From Azoarcus sp. (lineage in GTDB: Bacteria; Pseudomonadota; Gammaproteobacteria; Burkholderiales; Rhodocyclaceae): a stretch of DNA of 37,806 bases. The stretch covers positions 1 to 37,806 of the forward strand of contig JAITVD010000078.1 of NCBI GenBank assembly GCA_031285965.1, in the 5' to 3' direction. Positions 1-7,660 of this stretch are shown in pieces; positions within the stretch are counted from its first letter, which is position 1; the number at the start of each line of letters is the position of its first letter. Under the pieces are notes generated by a model, which searched no databases, was not told the DNA's origin, and worked only from the letters and a program-made list of their open reading frames with translations. The translations under genes and the position numbers were made by a program.

Positions 1-130
1 TTCATAATGTGAAATCCTTTTTCATTGCCCCGTTCCGGTTCTTCCCGAATCATCCCTGCCCTTCCCGCTTATCAAGCAATTTCCCCGCCGATTATCTAGG
101 GCTCGTTCAGCGTCGGGCAAACTTGCGTGC

Positions 131-297
131 GGCACAGTTCACAGCCATACCCCGCTCCTGTCGAAAACGCTACGGATTTGTAGTATGTTCAGGAACCTCT
201 GGGGCACAAAAGCAGCAAAACCACCGAAATCTACACGCACGTCAACGCAGGGAGCATACAAAATGTCATCTCATGGTGTTTTTATGAGTTTCTTTAA
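131..297 (+). pseudogene. tyrosine recombinase 3'-end remnant, copy A
   Basis: Reading from 184 gives a peptide with LGHKSSKTTEIYTHV, the C-terminal box II segment of tyrosine recombinases: the LGH histidine (codon 205-207) and the catalytic tyrosine of YTHV (codon 232-234). The frame closes at 295-297. Upstream, the frame is broken: a TAG lies at 181-183 where the family normally has a residue before Y-[IV]-Q, and the preceding HSF-type segment is out of frame. Only about the last 50 codons remain, so there is no enzyme. The SSKTTEIYTHV tail resembles XerC/D-like and phage or Bacteroidetes-type recombinases; too little is left to say whether it was an integron integrase. A related copy lies at 7343-7484. 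Both sit directly upstream of A+T-rich cassette-like ORFs on the same strand. Confidence 0.7.
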
Positions 298-1262
298 TAT
301 TTTTTCGAAATTTTCATCAAGCATGAGAGGGTTTTTTTCATTTTTTGTAATGTTCTTATCTATTATGGTAATTCTTGTTATAGCAATTTTTGTAATAAAA
401 TTTATTAAAATAACTACTATCGCTGTGATTATAACAACGGTTTGTAGTTGTTTTTTAATGATACCTGTTGCTCTGGGATTTAATAATTTTGTAGATTCAA
501 GGGTTGGAAAAAAAGAGCGACTGTTAGAAAATCAGGCAACAATAGTAAAACAAAATATAGTTATAGAAGGGCTTGAGAATACTATACGAAATCTTGAAAG
601 TACAATGTTTAATGTTCAAGGCTTTGAAAAAATATTAGAATTAGGCTTCTTGAAACAAACCTGAAACAGCCAACAATTTTACGAAAAGAATTTGATAAAA
701 AATTTCATAATGGCCTAATAGGATTAGGCGTTGGTGGTGAATATTATGAATATCTTGAAGTAATGACACATGATATTGTCGCAAAGTTTGGTGTTGATTT
801 AAAATCAATTAGAATATCAAATTCCAAGCAATATTCAGATGCTATTGTAGTTTCTGGAATTGTTTCAAAGTTTCTGGGTACAGCAAAAAATGATCCAAAA
901 TGGGAAGTTCAAGAAATTCGACGGATAACAGCAAATGGTAATGAAAGTCCAACTAAAGTTGATATTATGGACTCAAAACAGCATCAAAAATTAATAATTG
1001 AATATATGCAAGAAAGTCAAAAATTATATCAACAAAGATTAAATCAAGGCTTAGAAACAACTTTCATGGATGAATCAGTTATTAAACTTGCAGAGAATTT
1101 TATTAGACTCGTTCTACCTCCATTGAATAAAAAATCATATTTTTCGATATAATGAATGATGATGGAATGATTTTATTGGAGTATTTAGATAGAGAAAAAA
1201 TAGAAATAAATAATTTGTTGGAAGACAAAAGAAAAGAATTACAGGAAATATCCGATGAATAA
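263..1262 (+). pseudogene. A+T-rich membrane-anchored cassette ORF, broken by two frameshifts
   Basis: Three adjoining reading frames appear to be one gene. The first part (ATG 263 or 284, stop 662-664) encodes a very hydrophobic N-terminus with one or two membrane segments and then a short coiled-coil-like stretch. The frame open from 628 to 1152 continues with a soluble domain, and the frame that reads through 1152 to a TAA at 1260-1262 supplies a charged C-terminus. Both switches need one extra base: one near 640-655 and one in the A6 run near 1128-1136, where a seventh A gives LNKKIIFFDIMNDDG. A GGGAG at 250-254 is well spaced for ATG 263 and lies within the recombinase remnant. The layout faintly recalls DUF4230 proteins, but this is only an impression. 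The gene is followed 22 bp later by a truncated attC-like repeat. It is either a decaying cassette gene or has homopolymer sequencing errors. Confidence 0.55.
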
Positions 1263-1284
1263 ATATATAAACAGTCTAAACTTC

Positions 1285-1337
1285 GCCTAACAGGTCTGTA
1301 TGCGTTCCGCCGCCGTTCGGCGGCTCCAGGTTTCCGG
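1285..1337 (+). repeat. truncated attC-like site
   Basis: GCCTAAC (1285-1291) fits the integron R'' consensus RYYYAAC. It is followed by AGGT, CTGTATGCG (1296-1304) and a GCCGCCGTTCGGCGGC hairpin, nearly identical to the start of the site at 8991. The distal half found in the two complete copies (CGCATACAG...GTT) is missing. From about 1331 the sequence matches the eptA-type pseudogene on the other strand instead. The site lies directly behind the broken cassette ORF, as an attC site should. Confidence 0.6.
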
Positions 1338-2376
1338 CAAACCATCCAACAGCGACTCGTCATGACAGTATTGGCCGTAGCAATACTCTGGGTTGTTTAT
1401 TTTTATCATTTCTTCAGTCGGAACACGGTTGCATACGCCTTTGCAACCGTCGTCATTTCCCAGCCACAGAACTTTGTATCCAGATGTTTGCAGAATGTCC
1501 AACAGGTTTTCCGTATATTTCGCGTCCGTCGCGTCATAATCGGTTCGTGATATATTCGAGAACATACACGGAACGGAAACAAGCGTTGCCGTTCCGCAGG
1601 AGGCGATATTGTCGAACGAAATGACAGGCTGCTTTTCCAGTAATGGATTCGTTTTTCGTTCATATCCATATAACGAAAAATTTCCCGCCGTGCTGTTTCT
1701 CCCAGAATCAGCACCAGCACCGTAATGTGCAGGGCTTCAAATGGAACCAGTCGGGCATTTTCGTCTAGTCGTTTGAATTCCCTTTTCACTAGTGCCTGTA
1801 GCTGGAAATGCCGGATAGTTGAATAGGTGTAATTGACAGTATTGATAATTTTACGCACATTGTGGTTGTTGCGTCCGAAAGCGGCGCATTCTTTATAGGA
1901 AACCGCAATAAATCGCCGACAACCAACAGTGACGCAAAAATGCACAGCCAACGATTAATGATTTATTTTCCAAATTTTTGATATTTTATTTTTGCAAAAA
2001 CAATCAGCAGCGCCGGAATGATGCCTGTGAGCAAAACCCAAACAATTCCTGAAAATGTTGCCAAATCAAGGGCTTCTCGTGTGTTGCTGTCAAAAGCGTT
2101 GCCGACCATCTCCGTGTCAATGTAAACACCAAAGTTGTACATTAGATAGTTGGTTATGCTAGAAACCAGCATGAAAAAATAAGCAGCGGTTTTGTGGTAC
2201 AGGGAGAAAATAGAAAATTGAAAAAAGATAGGTTGGAAACGCCATAAAAAACGGAAAAAACAGCGCAAAAATAAAAGTGGAGAAACTGTTTATCTGTAGA
2301 TGTATTCCAATATACCGCCAGAAAGTGGTATTTAGAATAAAGCTGACTGCGATTTGATGATATTACCAGTGCTTAC
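1331..2376 (-). pseudogene. eptA: phosphoethanolamine--lipid A transferase (EptA family), truncated and frameshifted
   Basis: Fragments in several minus-strand frames follow each other in EptA order. They are a start MSQRKHW at 2376, an N-terminal hydrophobic stretch (about 2340-2230), a membrane segment with the NFGVYIDTEMVGNAF motif (about 2140-2080), the LVLILGETARREIF sulfatase-fold motif, the catalytic-threonine segment SCGTATLVSVPCMFS (about 1600-1560), and NDDGCKGVCNRVP. About 345 of the usual ~540 residues remain; the C-terminal metal-binding part is lost where the sequence meets the attC-like repeat near 1331. Damage includes an in-frame TAA near 1963, and frame changes near 2355, near 2205, around 1900 and after GETARREIF. 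EptA enzymes modify lipid A with phosphoethanolamine in the inner membrane. The well-preserved codons suggest recent inactivation or poor local sequence quality. Confidence 0.8.
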
Positions 2377-2611
2377 GTTGGGACATGGTTCCAGGGGCGG
2401 GGCGTTCAGTTGCCTATGGCAGGTTTGCCGTGCCGCGCCGAACATGCCCGACCTATGCCCGATTTCCGGTTTTCCTCTGTGAGCTTGTGACACAATACAG
2501 GGTTAGCTGAAGGGGGATGGCAACGCCTCCGCGCAGGGATACTTTAAGCGAAAAAATGCTGACCGCATTTCTCTTAACAGTTTGTTTGTCCAATGTTCAC
2601 CGGGAGTAAGC
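2377..2611. other. intergenic region upstream of glnA
   Basis: There is no convincing gene between the eptA pseudogene start and glnA. The stretch should hold the glnA promoter. A TGGCA at 2518-2522 with GC at 2531-2532 has the GG-to-GC spacing of a sigma-54 promoter but lacks the TTGC-type downstream element, so it is only a weak candidate. GGGAG at 2602-2606 is the glnA ribosome binding site. Confidence 0.4.
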
Positions 2612-4021
2612 ATGAATTCTCAAGATGTCATGAAGCTGATTCAGGAGCACGAGGTCAGCTTTGTTGACTACCGTTTTACCGACACGCTCGGTAAGGAGCA
2701 GCACGTCAGCGTGCCGGTTTCCGCGTTTGAAGAGGAAGCGTTCGAGCAGGGGCTTATGTTCGACGGCTCTTCGATGGCCGGATGGAAGGGCATACAAGCC
2801 TCTGACATGATTTTGCTCCCGGATTCCGAATCTGCTTACATTGACCCTTTTTTCGACGAAACCACGCTGGTGCTGACCTGCGACATCATCGAGCCGTCCG
2901 ACGGCACGGGCTATGACCGCGACCCGCGCTCCATCGCCAAGCGCGCGGAGGCTTACCTAAAGAGCACTGGCATTGGGGACACGGCTTATTTCGGGCCGGA
3001 ACCCGAGTTTTTCATCTTTGACGCCGTCGAATGGTCGGTGGATATGTCCGGCTCTTCCGTCAAGGTCTTTTCCGAAGAGGCGGCTTGGTCGACGGCGGAA
3101 AAATACGAAGGCGGTAACTTGGGGCATCGCCCGCGTGTCAAGGGCGGGTATTTTCCCGTGCCGCCGGTCGACAGCCTCAATGACATCCGTGCCGCGATGG
3201 TGCTGGCGCTCGAAGGCATCGGCATTCCGGTGGAAGTGCATCACCACGAAGTTGCCACCGCCGGACAATGCGAAATCGGCACGCGGTTCAATACGCTGAC
3301 CCGCCGCGCCGACTGGACGCAGATGCTCAAGTACGTGGTGCACAACGTCGCGCACCAGTATGGCAAAACGGCCACGTTCATGGCCAAGCCCATTGTTGGC
3401 GACAACGGCTCCGGTATGCACGTGCACCAGTCCATCTGGAAAAACGGCCAGAACCTTTTCGCGGGCAACGGTTACGCGGGCCTATCGGAAATGGCGCTCT
3501 ACTATATTGGCGGCATCATCAAGCACGCCCGTGCCCTGAACGCCATCACCAACCCCGGCACAAACTCCTACAAGCGGCTCGTGCCCGGCTTTGAAGCCCC
3601 GGTGAAGCTGGCGTATTCCGCCCGCAACCGTTCCGCCTCCATCCGCATCCCCTACGCCACCAACCAAAAAGGGCGGCGCATCGAAGTGCGCTTTCCCGAC
3701 CCGATGGCCAACCCGTATCTGGCGTTTGCCGCGATGGCGATGGCCGGGCTGGACGGCATCCAGAACAAGCTCCATCCGGGGGAACCCGCCGACAAAAATC
3801 TTTACGACCTGCCGCCGGAAGAAGAAGCCAGCCTTCCGACCGTATGCGCCAGCCTTGACGAGGCGCTCGCCCATCTCGACAAAGACAGGGAATTCCTGAC
3901 GCGGGGCGGCGTGTTCACCAACGGCTTCATCGATGCCTACATCGGGATAAAAACGGAAGAAGTCACCCGCTACCGCATGACGACGCATCCGGTCGAGTTC
4001 GATATGTACTACAGCCTTTGA
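2612..4021 (+). CDS. glnA: type I glutamine synthetase
   Basis: This enzyme makes glutamine from glutamate, ammonia and ATP in the cytoplasm. The ATG at 2612 follows GGGAG and gives 469 residues, the length of the E. coli enzyme. The N-terminal beta-grasp domain (about 1-105) is followed by the catalytic domain, with [10 protein letters not shown] near 127-136, the ATP-binding [12 protein letters not shown] near 259-270, and NRSASIRIP near 338-346. The C-terminal [10 protein letters not shown] carries the tyrosine (about residue 398 counting Met) that GlnE adenylylates in GSI-beta enzymes, so covalent control by adenylylation is expected. The gene stands alone, with no glnL/glnG (ntrBC) genes immediately following. 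Confidence 0.97.
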   Translation: MNSQDVMKLIQEHEVSFVDYRFTDTLGKEQHVSVPVSAFEEEAFEQGLMFDGSSMAGWKGIQASDMILLPDSESAYIDPFFDETTLVLTCDIIEPSDGTGYDRDPRSIAKRAEAYLKSTGIGDTAYFGPEPEFFIFDAVEWSVDMSGSSVKVFSEEAAWSTAEKYEGGNLGHRPRVKGGYFPVPPVDSLNDIRAAMVLALEGIGIPVEVHHHEVATAGQCEIGTRFNTLTRRADWTQMLKYVVHNVAHQYGKTATFMAKPIVGDNGSGMHVHQSIWKNGQNLFAGNGYAGLSEMALYYIGGIIKHARALNAITNPGTNSYKRLVPGFEAPVKLAYSARNRSASIRIPYATNQKGRRIEVRFPDPMANPYLAFAAMAMAGLDGIQNKLHPGEPADKNLYDLPPEEEASLPTVCASLDEALAHLDKDREFLTRGGVFTNGFIDAYIGIKTEEVTRYRMTTHPVEFDMYYSL

Positions 4022-4122
4022 TTGTGGGAGAACGCCACGCGGGGCAAAGGCGGGCAGCGCGGGCTTTTCCCGAAAAAGTAGCAACCTGCTTACGATAAAC
4101 CTTTCTTTTGCGAAACCGCCGC

Positions 4123-5931
4123 ATGTCCGCAGCGCCCAAAAATCCGACCGACATTGCCCGTGAAACGATACGGATGCTCGCCGTGCGCCGCATTCCGCCA
4201 ACGCCGGACAACTATCGGGAAATTTACGCCAAAGTCGCGGGAACGCCGCCGGCGGAGAGTTTTCCCGAAAAGGCAATGAAGCAACTGGCGGCTGAAATTG
4301 GCCGCGCCGCCGCCTTGCCGAGCATGGAGCACGCGCTTTCGCAAGCCATCGCGGAAAAGAACTGGACGCAGCTTGCCAAGGCGCTGTCCGCGCCGCTGAC
4401 GGATTTGACCCATTTGCAGCAAATGGCTTGGGGCGCGCTGATCCGCGACCTTTTCCGGCAATGGGAGAACACCGCCTCGCAGCTCATGCTCACGCAAAAG
4501 CGGGAGGCGCTGGAGCACGTGCTGCAAAGCGCCGCCAGCAATCCGGCAACGCTGTTTGCGCGGCTGGAGAGCCTTCAAAAAAGCTGGAGCCAGACCCGGC
4601 ACAGCGGTTCGGTCGAAATGTTTCCCGCCGATTTTTCGGATGAGCCTGCCGACCAAGCCATTTCGCGGGAAGCGCCAGACGGCATGGCGGAGGCAGAGGC
4701 GCTTGTGCTCCTGCTGCGCGAGCTTTTCGTCTACGCGCTGGAAAACTGCCATGCCTCCCTGAACGATGACGACCTGCTTGCCGAAGAATGCCACGCGCTG
4801 ATTGAGGCGGCGCATAGCGCCAGCACGCCCAAACAGTTTCAGGCGATGCGCCAAAAGCTGAAGGACTTTGCCTTCCGGCTGGAACTGCTCGACGAAGACC
4901 ATCGGGAATTGAGCGCCAGCCTCCAGAAGCTCCTGCGGCTCGTGGTGGAAAACGTCGGCGAACTGGTGCTGGACGACCAGTGGATACACGGGCAGATTGA
5001 AGTCGTGCGCGATATTCTGGGGCAGCCGCTTTCCCAGAAAAATCTGGACGACGCGGAACTGCGTTTCAAGGAAGTCGTTTTCAAGCAGAGCCAATTGAAG
5101 CTCGGACTCCAAGACGCGCAGAACGCCATGAAATCCATGCTGGCGGACTTCGTGGAGCATCTCAAGGATTTCACGGGCGCGACCTCTGACTATCACGCCA
5201 AAATCAAGGCCATTTCCGGGCGCATCAGCCATGTCGAGCGCCTCTCCGATTTGGAATCCGTGCTGGAAGAGGTGATGCAGGAGACCATCGCCATACAAGC
5301 CAGCGCCCGCCAATCCAGCGACAACATGCTCGCCATGCAATCGCAGGTCAGGCAGGCCGAGACGCGCATCCACGAACTGGAGCGGGAACTTGCGCGCGCC
5401 AGCGAACTGGTGCGCTACGACCAGCTTACCGGCACTTTGAACCGGCGCGGGCTGGAAGAGATTTTCGAGAAAGAAATCAAGCGTTCCGAACGGCGGCACG
5501 CGCCGGTCTGCCTCGCCTTGCTCGACATCGACAATTTCAAGCAGCTTAACGATTCGCTGGGCCACACGGTGGGCGACGACGCGCTCGTGCATCTGGTCAA
5601 GGTCGCGCGCGAAACCCTTCGCCCGCAGGATTCCGTCGCCCGCTTCGGCGGCGAAGAGTTCATCATCCTGTTCCCGGAAACATCGCTGGAACAAGCCGCC
5701 GTGGCCGTGACCCGCATCCAGCGCGAACTGACGCGGCATATTTTTCTCTATCAGAACCAGAAGCTCCTGATTACCTTCAGCGCGGGTCTCGCCCTGTATG
5801 TGCCGGGCGAAGACCAAGATGCCCTAATCCGCCGCGCCGACGCCGCCATGTACGAAGCCAAGCAATCCGGCAAAAACCGCGTCGTCACGGCTGTAGCCCC
5901 CAATGCCGATGGCGCGGATTTGGAGGGATGA
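4123..5931 (+). CDS. GGDEF diguanylate cyclase with long N-terminal region
   Basis: The 602-residue protein should make cyclic di-GMP from two GTP. The C-terminal GGDEF domain (about 435-595) has an intact GGEEF (about 509-513), and RPQD five residues upstream is the RxxD inhibitory I-site, so product feedback inhibition is likely. The first 430 residues are mostly helical, with no membrane segment or recognised sensor. They begin with an RRIPPTPDNYREIYAKVAG segment typical of a family of proteobacterial cyclases, and a coiled coil (about 370-435) leads into the catalytic domain. The ATG at 4123 is preferred to an in-frame TTG at 4108; neither has a strong ribosome binding site. The stop overlaps an ATG of the next ORF. 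Confidence 0.9.
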   Translation: MSAAPKNPTDIARETIRMLAVRRIPPTPDNYREIYAKVAGTPPAESFPEKAMKQLAAEIGRAAALPSMEHALSQAIAEKNWTQLAKALSAPLTDLTHLQQMAWGALIRDLFRQWENTASQLMLTQKREALEHVLQSAASNPATLFARLESLQKSWSQTRHSGSVEMFPADFSDEPADQAISREAPDGMAEAEALVLLLRELFVYALENCHASLNDDDLLAEECHALIEAAHSASTPKQFQAMRQKLKDFAFRLELLDEDHRELSASLQKLLRLVVENVGELVLDDQWIHGQIEVVRDILGQPLSQKNLDDAELRFKEVVFKQSQLKLGLQDAQNAMKSMLADFVEHLKDFTGATSDYHAKIKAISGRISHVERLSDLESVLEEVMQETIAIQASARQSSDNMLAMQSQVRQAETRIHELERELARASELVRYDQLTGTLNRRGLEEIFEKEIKRSERRHAPVCLALLDIDNFKQLNDSLGHTVGDDALVHLVKVARETLRPQDSVARFGGEEFIILFPETSLEQAAVAVTRIQRELTRHIFLYQNQKLLITFSAGLALYVPGEDQDALIRRADAAMYEAKQSGKNRVVTAVAPNADGADLEG

Positions 5932-5936
5932 TTGTT

Positions 5937-6290
5937 ATGTTAAACAAAAAATGGTTTTTATCAGCATTCTGTTGTTTTTTCTGCGTAAATGTTTTTGCGC
6001 AAACCTCAATTTTTGAACCTTCTCAAGAACCGACAGCGCCATATCGGCTGTTTGAAACAAAGGACGCGCAGGCATTTGTCGTACTAGAGACAGCGGTCGG
6101 CAGACTATGGCTGGTGAAGGTTGATGTAAAAGATAATGAACGTTCTTATATTTTGCTGCAAGAAGCAAATTTTGCAGATGGCAGAGAAAGAATTCATGGA
6201 AGATTTACTTTACATCCAACGGAAGATATTTATGTTTTTCTTTTAATCGACCAAATAGACGATAAAATGTGGGAGGTGCAATTTCATTGA
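5937..6290 (+). CDS. small secreted protein of unknown function
   Basis: This 117-residue protein starts with a clear signal peptide, MLNKKWFLSAFCCFFCVNVFA, with a predicted cut after VFA. An alternative ATG at 5928 overlaps the stop of the diguanylate cyclase gene as ATGA, which would couple translation of the two. The mature part is about 95 residues, mixed and beta-rich, without cysteines or a recognisable motif. Its codon usage is more A+T-rich than its neighbours, which suggests more recent acquisition. Because it directly follows the cyclase it could be a periplasmic partner, but nothing in the sequence shows this. Confidence 0.65.
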   Translation: MLNKKWFLSAFCCFFCVNVFAQTSIFEPSQEPTAPYRLFETKDAQAFVVLETAVGRLWLVKVDVKDNERSYILLQEANFADGRERIHGRFTLHPTEDIYVFLLIDQIDDKMWEVQFH

Positions 6291-6430
6291 GGTTGCCCTC
6301 TCTTTTGTTATTGAAATGTTTTTTTAAGAAAAGTGTTGATTTCATGAATATGCTTCCAAAAAGCCGCAGAATGAGCACACATTTTGTCCATGAATTCTTC
6401 AAAGGCGTTTCCGTCCCGCGCCAAAGCCGA

Positions 6431-6460
6431 AACCCCGACCCGCAAGCCGGGGTTCCAATT
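6431..6460 (+). terminator. possible intrinsic terminator
   Basis: AACCCCG (6431-6437) and CGGGGTT (6448-6454) can form a 7-bp stem with a 10-nt loop, followed by CCAATTTTTG. It lies in the 217-bp gap between the small secreted protein gene and the crotonase gene. The rest of that gap (6291-6507) shows no convincing gene. The T tract is short and slightly displaced. Confidence 0.35.
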
Positions 6461-6507
6461 TTTGCGCTGCCCTTGGGCTTGCGCCTCAAACCGGAGCACG
6501 TTTTACG

Positions 6508-7296
6508 ATGGCTGAACCTTTCTCAAACCATATCCGTTTTTCTGTCACGGCAGGCGTTGCTGAACTGACGCTCGACAATCCCGGCAAGCAGAACGCCATT
6601 GACCTTGCCATGTGGCGCGAAATCTCCCGGATTATGGCAATCATCAACGCCGACGCATCCATACGCGCCGTGCTGGTTCGCGGCGAAGGCGGGCATTTTG
6701 CGGCAGGCGGCGATTTGGAGGATTTCGCCACCGCACGCGCAACGCTGGAACAGGCGCTCATCTATCACGAGGAAGTGGCGCGTGTCCTGAACGCCATCCG
6801 CCATTGTGCGCATCCCACCCTTGCCATGATTCGGGGCAGTTGCATCGGTGGCGGGCTGGAAATCGCGGCCTGCTGCGACATCCGCATCTGCGACACCAGC
6901 GCCCGTTTTGGTGCGCCCATCAACAGGCTCGGTTTCTCCATGTATCCCGGCGAAATGGCAATGCTGCTGAAGGTATGCGGCGCTTCCACGGTGGCGGAAA
7001 TGCTGCTGGAAGCCCGCGTCATGGACGCCGAAGAAGCCGTGCGCAAAAACATCGTCAGCCGCATGGTCGCGCCGGAAGCCCTGCAAACGGAAGTCGACGC
7101 CGCCCTGCGCCGCATCCTCGCGGGCGCGCCGAAGGTCGCCACTTGGCACAAACACTGGCTGCGGCGCTTGGCGCACGACGCGCCGCTCTCTGAAGAAGAA
7201 AAGAAAGCCTCATTCGCTTTCCTCGGCACAAATGATTACCGTGAGGGCTTGGCCGCGTTTCTGGAAAAGCGGAAACCGGAATTTACGGGGAAGTGA
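6508..7296 (+). CDS. enoyl-CoA hydratase/isomerase (crotonase) family protein
   Basis: At 262 residues this has normal crotonase length. HFAAGGD (about 63-69) supplies the first oxyanion-hole loop, and GSCIGGGLEIAACCDIR (about 110-126) the second with the first hydratase glutamate. The second catalytic glutamate of classical enoyl-CoA hydratase, 20 residues later in the FGxPE motif, is replaced by isoleucine (FGAPINRLG). A simple syn-hydration of enoyl-CoA is therefore doubtful. Isomerase, decarboxylase, hydrolase or lyase chemistry on a CoA thioester is possible, and the substrate cannot be read from the sequence. The ATG at 6508 lacks a good ribosome binding site. No beta-oxidation genes are nearby. 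Confidence 0.85.
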   Translation: MAEPFSNHIRFSVTAGVAELTLDNPGKQNAIDLAMWREISRIMAIINADASIRAVLVRGEGGHFAAGGDLEDFATARATLEQALIYHEEVARVLNAIRHCAHPTLAMIRGSCIGGGLEIAACCDIRICDTSARFGAPINRLGFSMYPGEMAMLLKVCGASTVAEMLLEARVMDAEEAVRKNIVSRMVAPEALQTEVDAALRRILAGAPKVATWHKHWLRRLAHDAPLSEEEKKASFAFLGTNDYREGLAAFLEKRKPEFTGK

Positions 7297-7342
7297 AACG
7301 GCGCTTTTGTTGAGGCGCTCCCTCCGGGCGCTTCGCGCTTGT

Positions 7343-7484
7343 GGCGCAGTTCACAGTCACACCACGTACCTATCGAAAACGGCACGGATTTGTAGTATGT
7401 TCAGGAACCGCCGGAAACGGCAAAACGGTCGAAATCTACACGCACGTCAGCGCAGGGAGCATCCAAAATGTCAGTACACCATGA
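7343..7484 (+). pseudogene. tyrosine recombinase 3'-end remnant, copy B
   Basis: This segment is related to 131-268. Shared blocks include CAGTTCACAG, CGGATTTGTAGTATGTTCAGG and the stretch encoding EIYTHV (catalytic tyrosine codon 7437-7439) through GSIQNV. The reading frame ends with TGA at 7482-7484. The LGH segment has decayed and the copy is 7 bases shorter than copy A between CAGGAACC and GAAATC. The TAG triplet seen in copy A is present here too, so both derive from an already inactive ancestor or the segment is kept for a non-coding reason. It ends 93 bp before the first cassette boundary, so the recombinase pointed toward the cassettes. Confidence 0.65.
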
Positions 7485-7617
7485 GGCAGCCGAGGAAAAA
7501 AATAAAACCTACCAAAGGTGCGGGTATACATCCGGTTTTGGGTACATAGACGCACCTTTGGTAGGGGTATACACAAGTTATATGCAATTGCCCCTAAAAT
7601 TGGTTGGAAAATTATAA
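7468..7617 (+). CDS. possible 49-codon leader ORF across the attI-like region
   Basis: An ATG at 7468, preceded by GGGAG (7455-7459), opens a 49-codon frame ending in TAA at 7615-7617. The same GGGAG-(8 nt)-ATGTCA arrangement starts the cassette ORF at 263. The frame spans the direct repeats and the cassette boundary at 7577. The peptide has no recognisable domain. In class 1 integrons a short attI ORF (ORF-11) raises translation of the first cassette; a parallel role here is speculation, and the frame may be fortuitous. Confidence 0.2.
   Translation: MSVHHEAAEEKNKTYQRCGYTSGFGYIDAPLVGVYTSYMQLPLKLVGKL
7509..7579 (+). other. attI-like candidate: 15-bp inverted repeat and three direct repeats before the first cassette
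   Basis: CCTACCAAAGGTGCG (7509-7523) and CGCACCTTTGGTAGG (7551-7565) are perfect inverted repeats. GGGTATACA occurs at 7522-7530 and 7565-7573, with a shorter GGGTACA at 7540-7546. The cassette boundary GTT (7577-7579) follows 3 bases after the last repeat. Integron attI sites carry integrase-binding direct repeats next to a GTT crossover point, so this could be a relic attI. It could also be the attC-type hairpin of a lost upstream cassette, or a terminator. Confidence 0.35.
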
Positions 7618-7628
7618 AATAAAAATAT

Positions 7629-7657
7629 TTGACAAAGACTAAAAAAGATAATATAGT
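7629..7657 (+). promoter_or_regulatory. sigma-70 promoter inside the first cassette
   Basis: TTGACA (7629-7634), a 17-bp spacer and TATAGT (7652-7657) match the housekeeping consensus in 11 of 12 positions. The -10 box ends 3 bases before the ATG at 7661, so the transcript would be leaderless or start just inside the gene. This is unusual and needs mapping. Confidence 0.45.
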
Positions 7658-7660
7658 AAA

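Noticed and set aside
131-297. a working integron integrase
   Set aside because: Only about 50 C-terminal codons remain with an in-frame stop, so neither an active enzyme nor its subclass can be claimed.
1406-1951. 181-codon minus-strand ORF as an independent gene
   Set aside because: Only its middle matches EptA, and neighbouring frames supply the missing parts, so it is a piece of the eptA pseudogene.
2518-2532. sigma-54 promoter for glnA
   Set aside because: GG and GC are correctly spaced, but the downstream element is CCGC instead of TTGC and no NtrC-type sites were evident, so it is not listed as a feature.
4090-5817. 575-codon open frame on the minus strand
   Set aside because: It lies antisense to the diguanylate cyclase gene, whose product has a complete GGDEF domain; the frame is an artefact of G+C-rich codon usage.
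6308-6499. 63-codon minus-strand frame in the gap before the crotonase gene
   Set aside because: It spans the terminator-like hairpin, has no ribosome binding site or recognisable motif, and mixes two base compositions.
7509-7565. CRISPR-like or simple terminator reading of the 15-bp inverted repeat
   Set aside because: The GGGTATACA repeats are only three, unevenly spaced and without spacers; no T tract follows the hairpin, so neither reading fits well.
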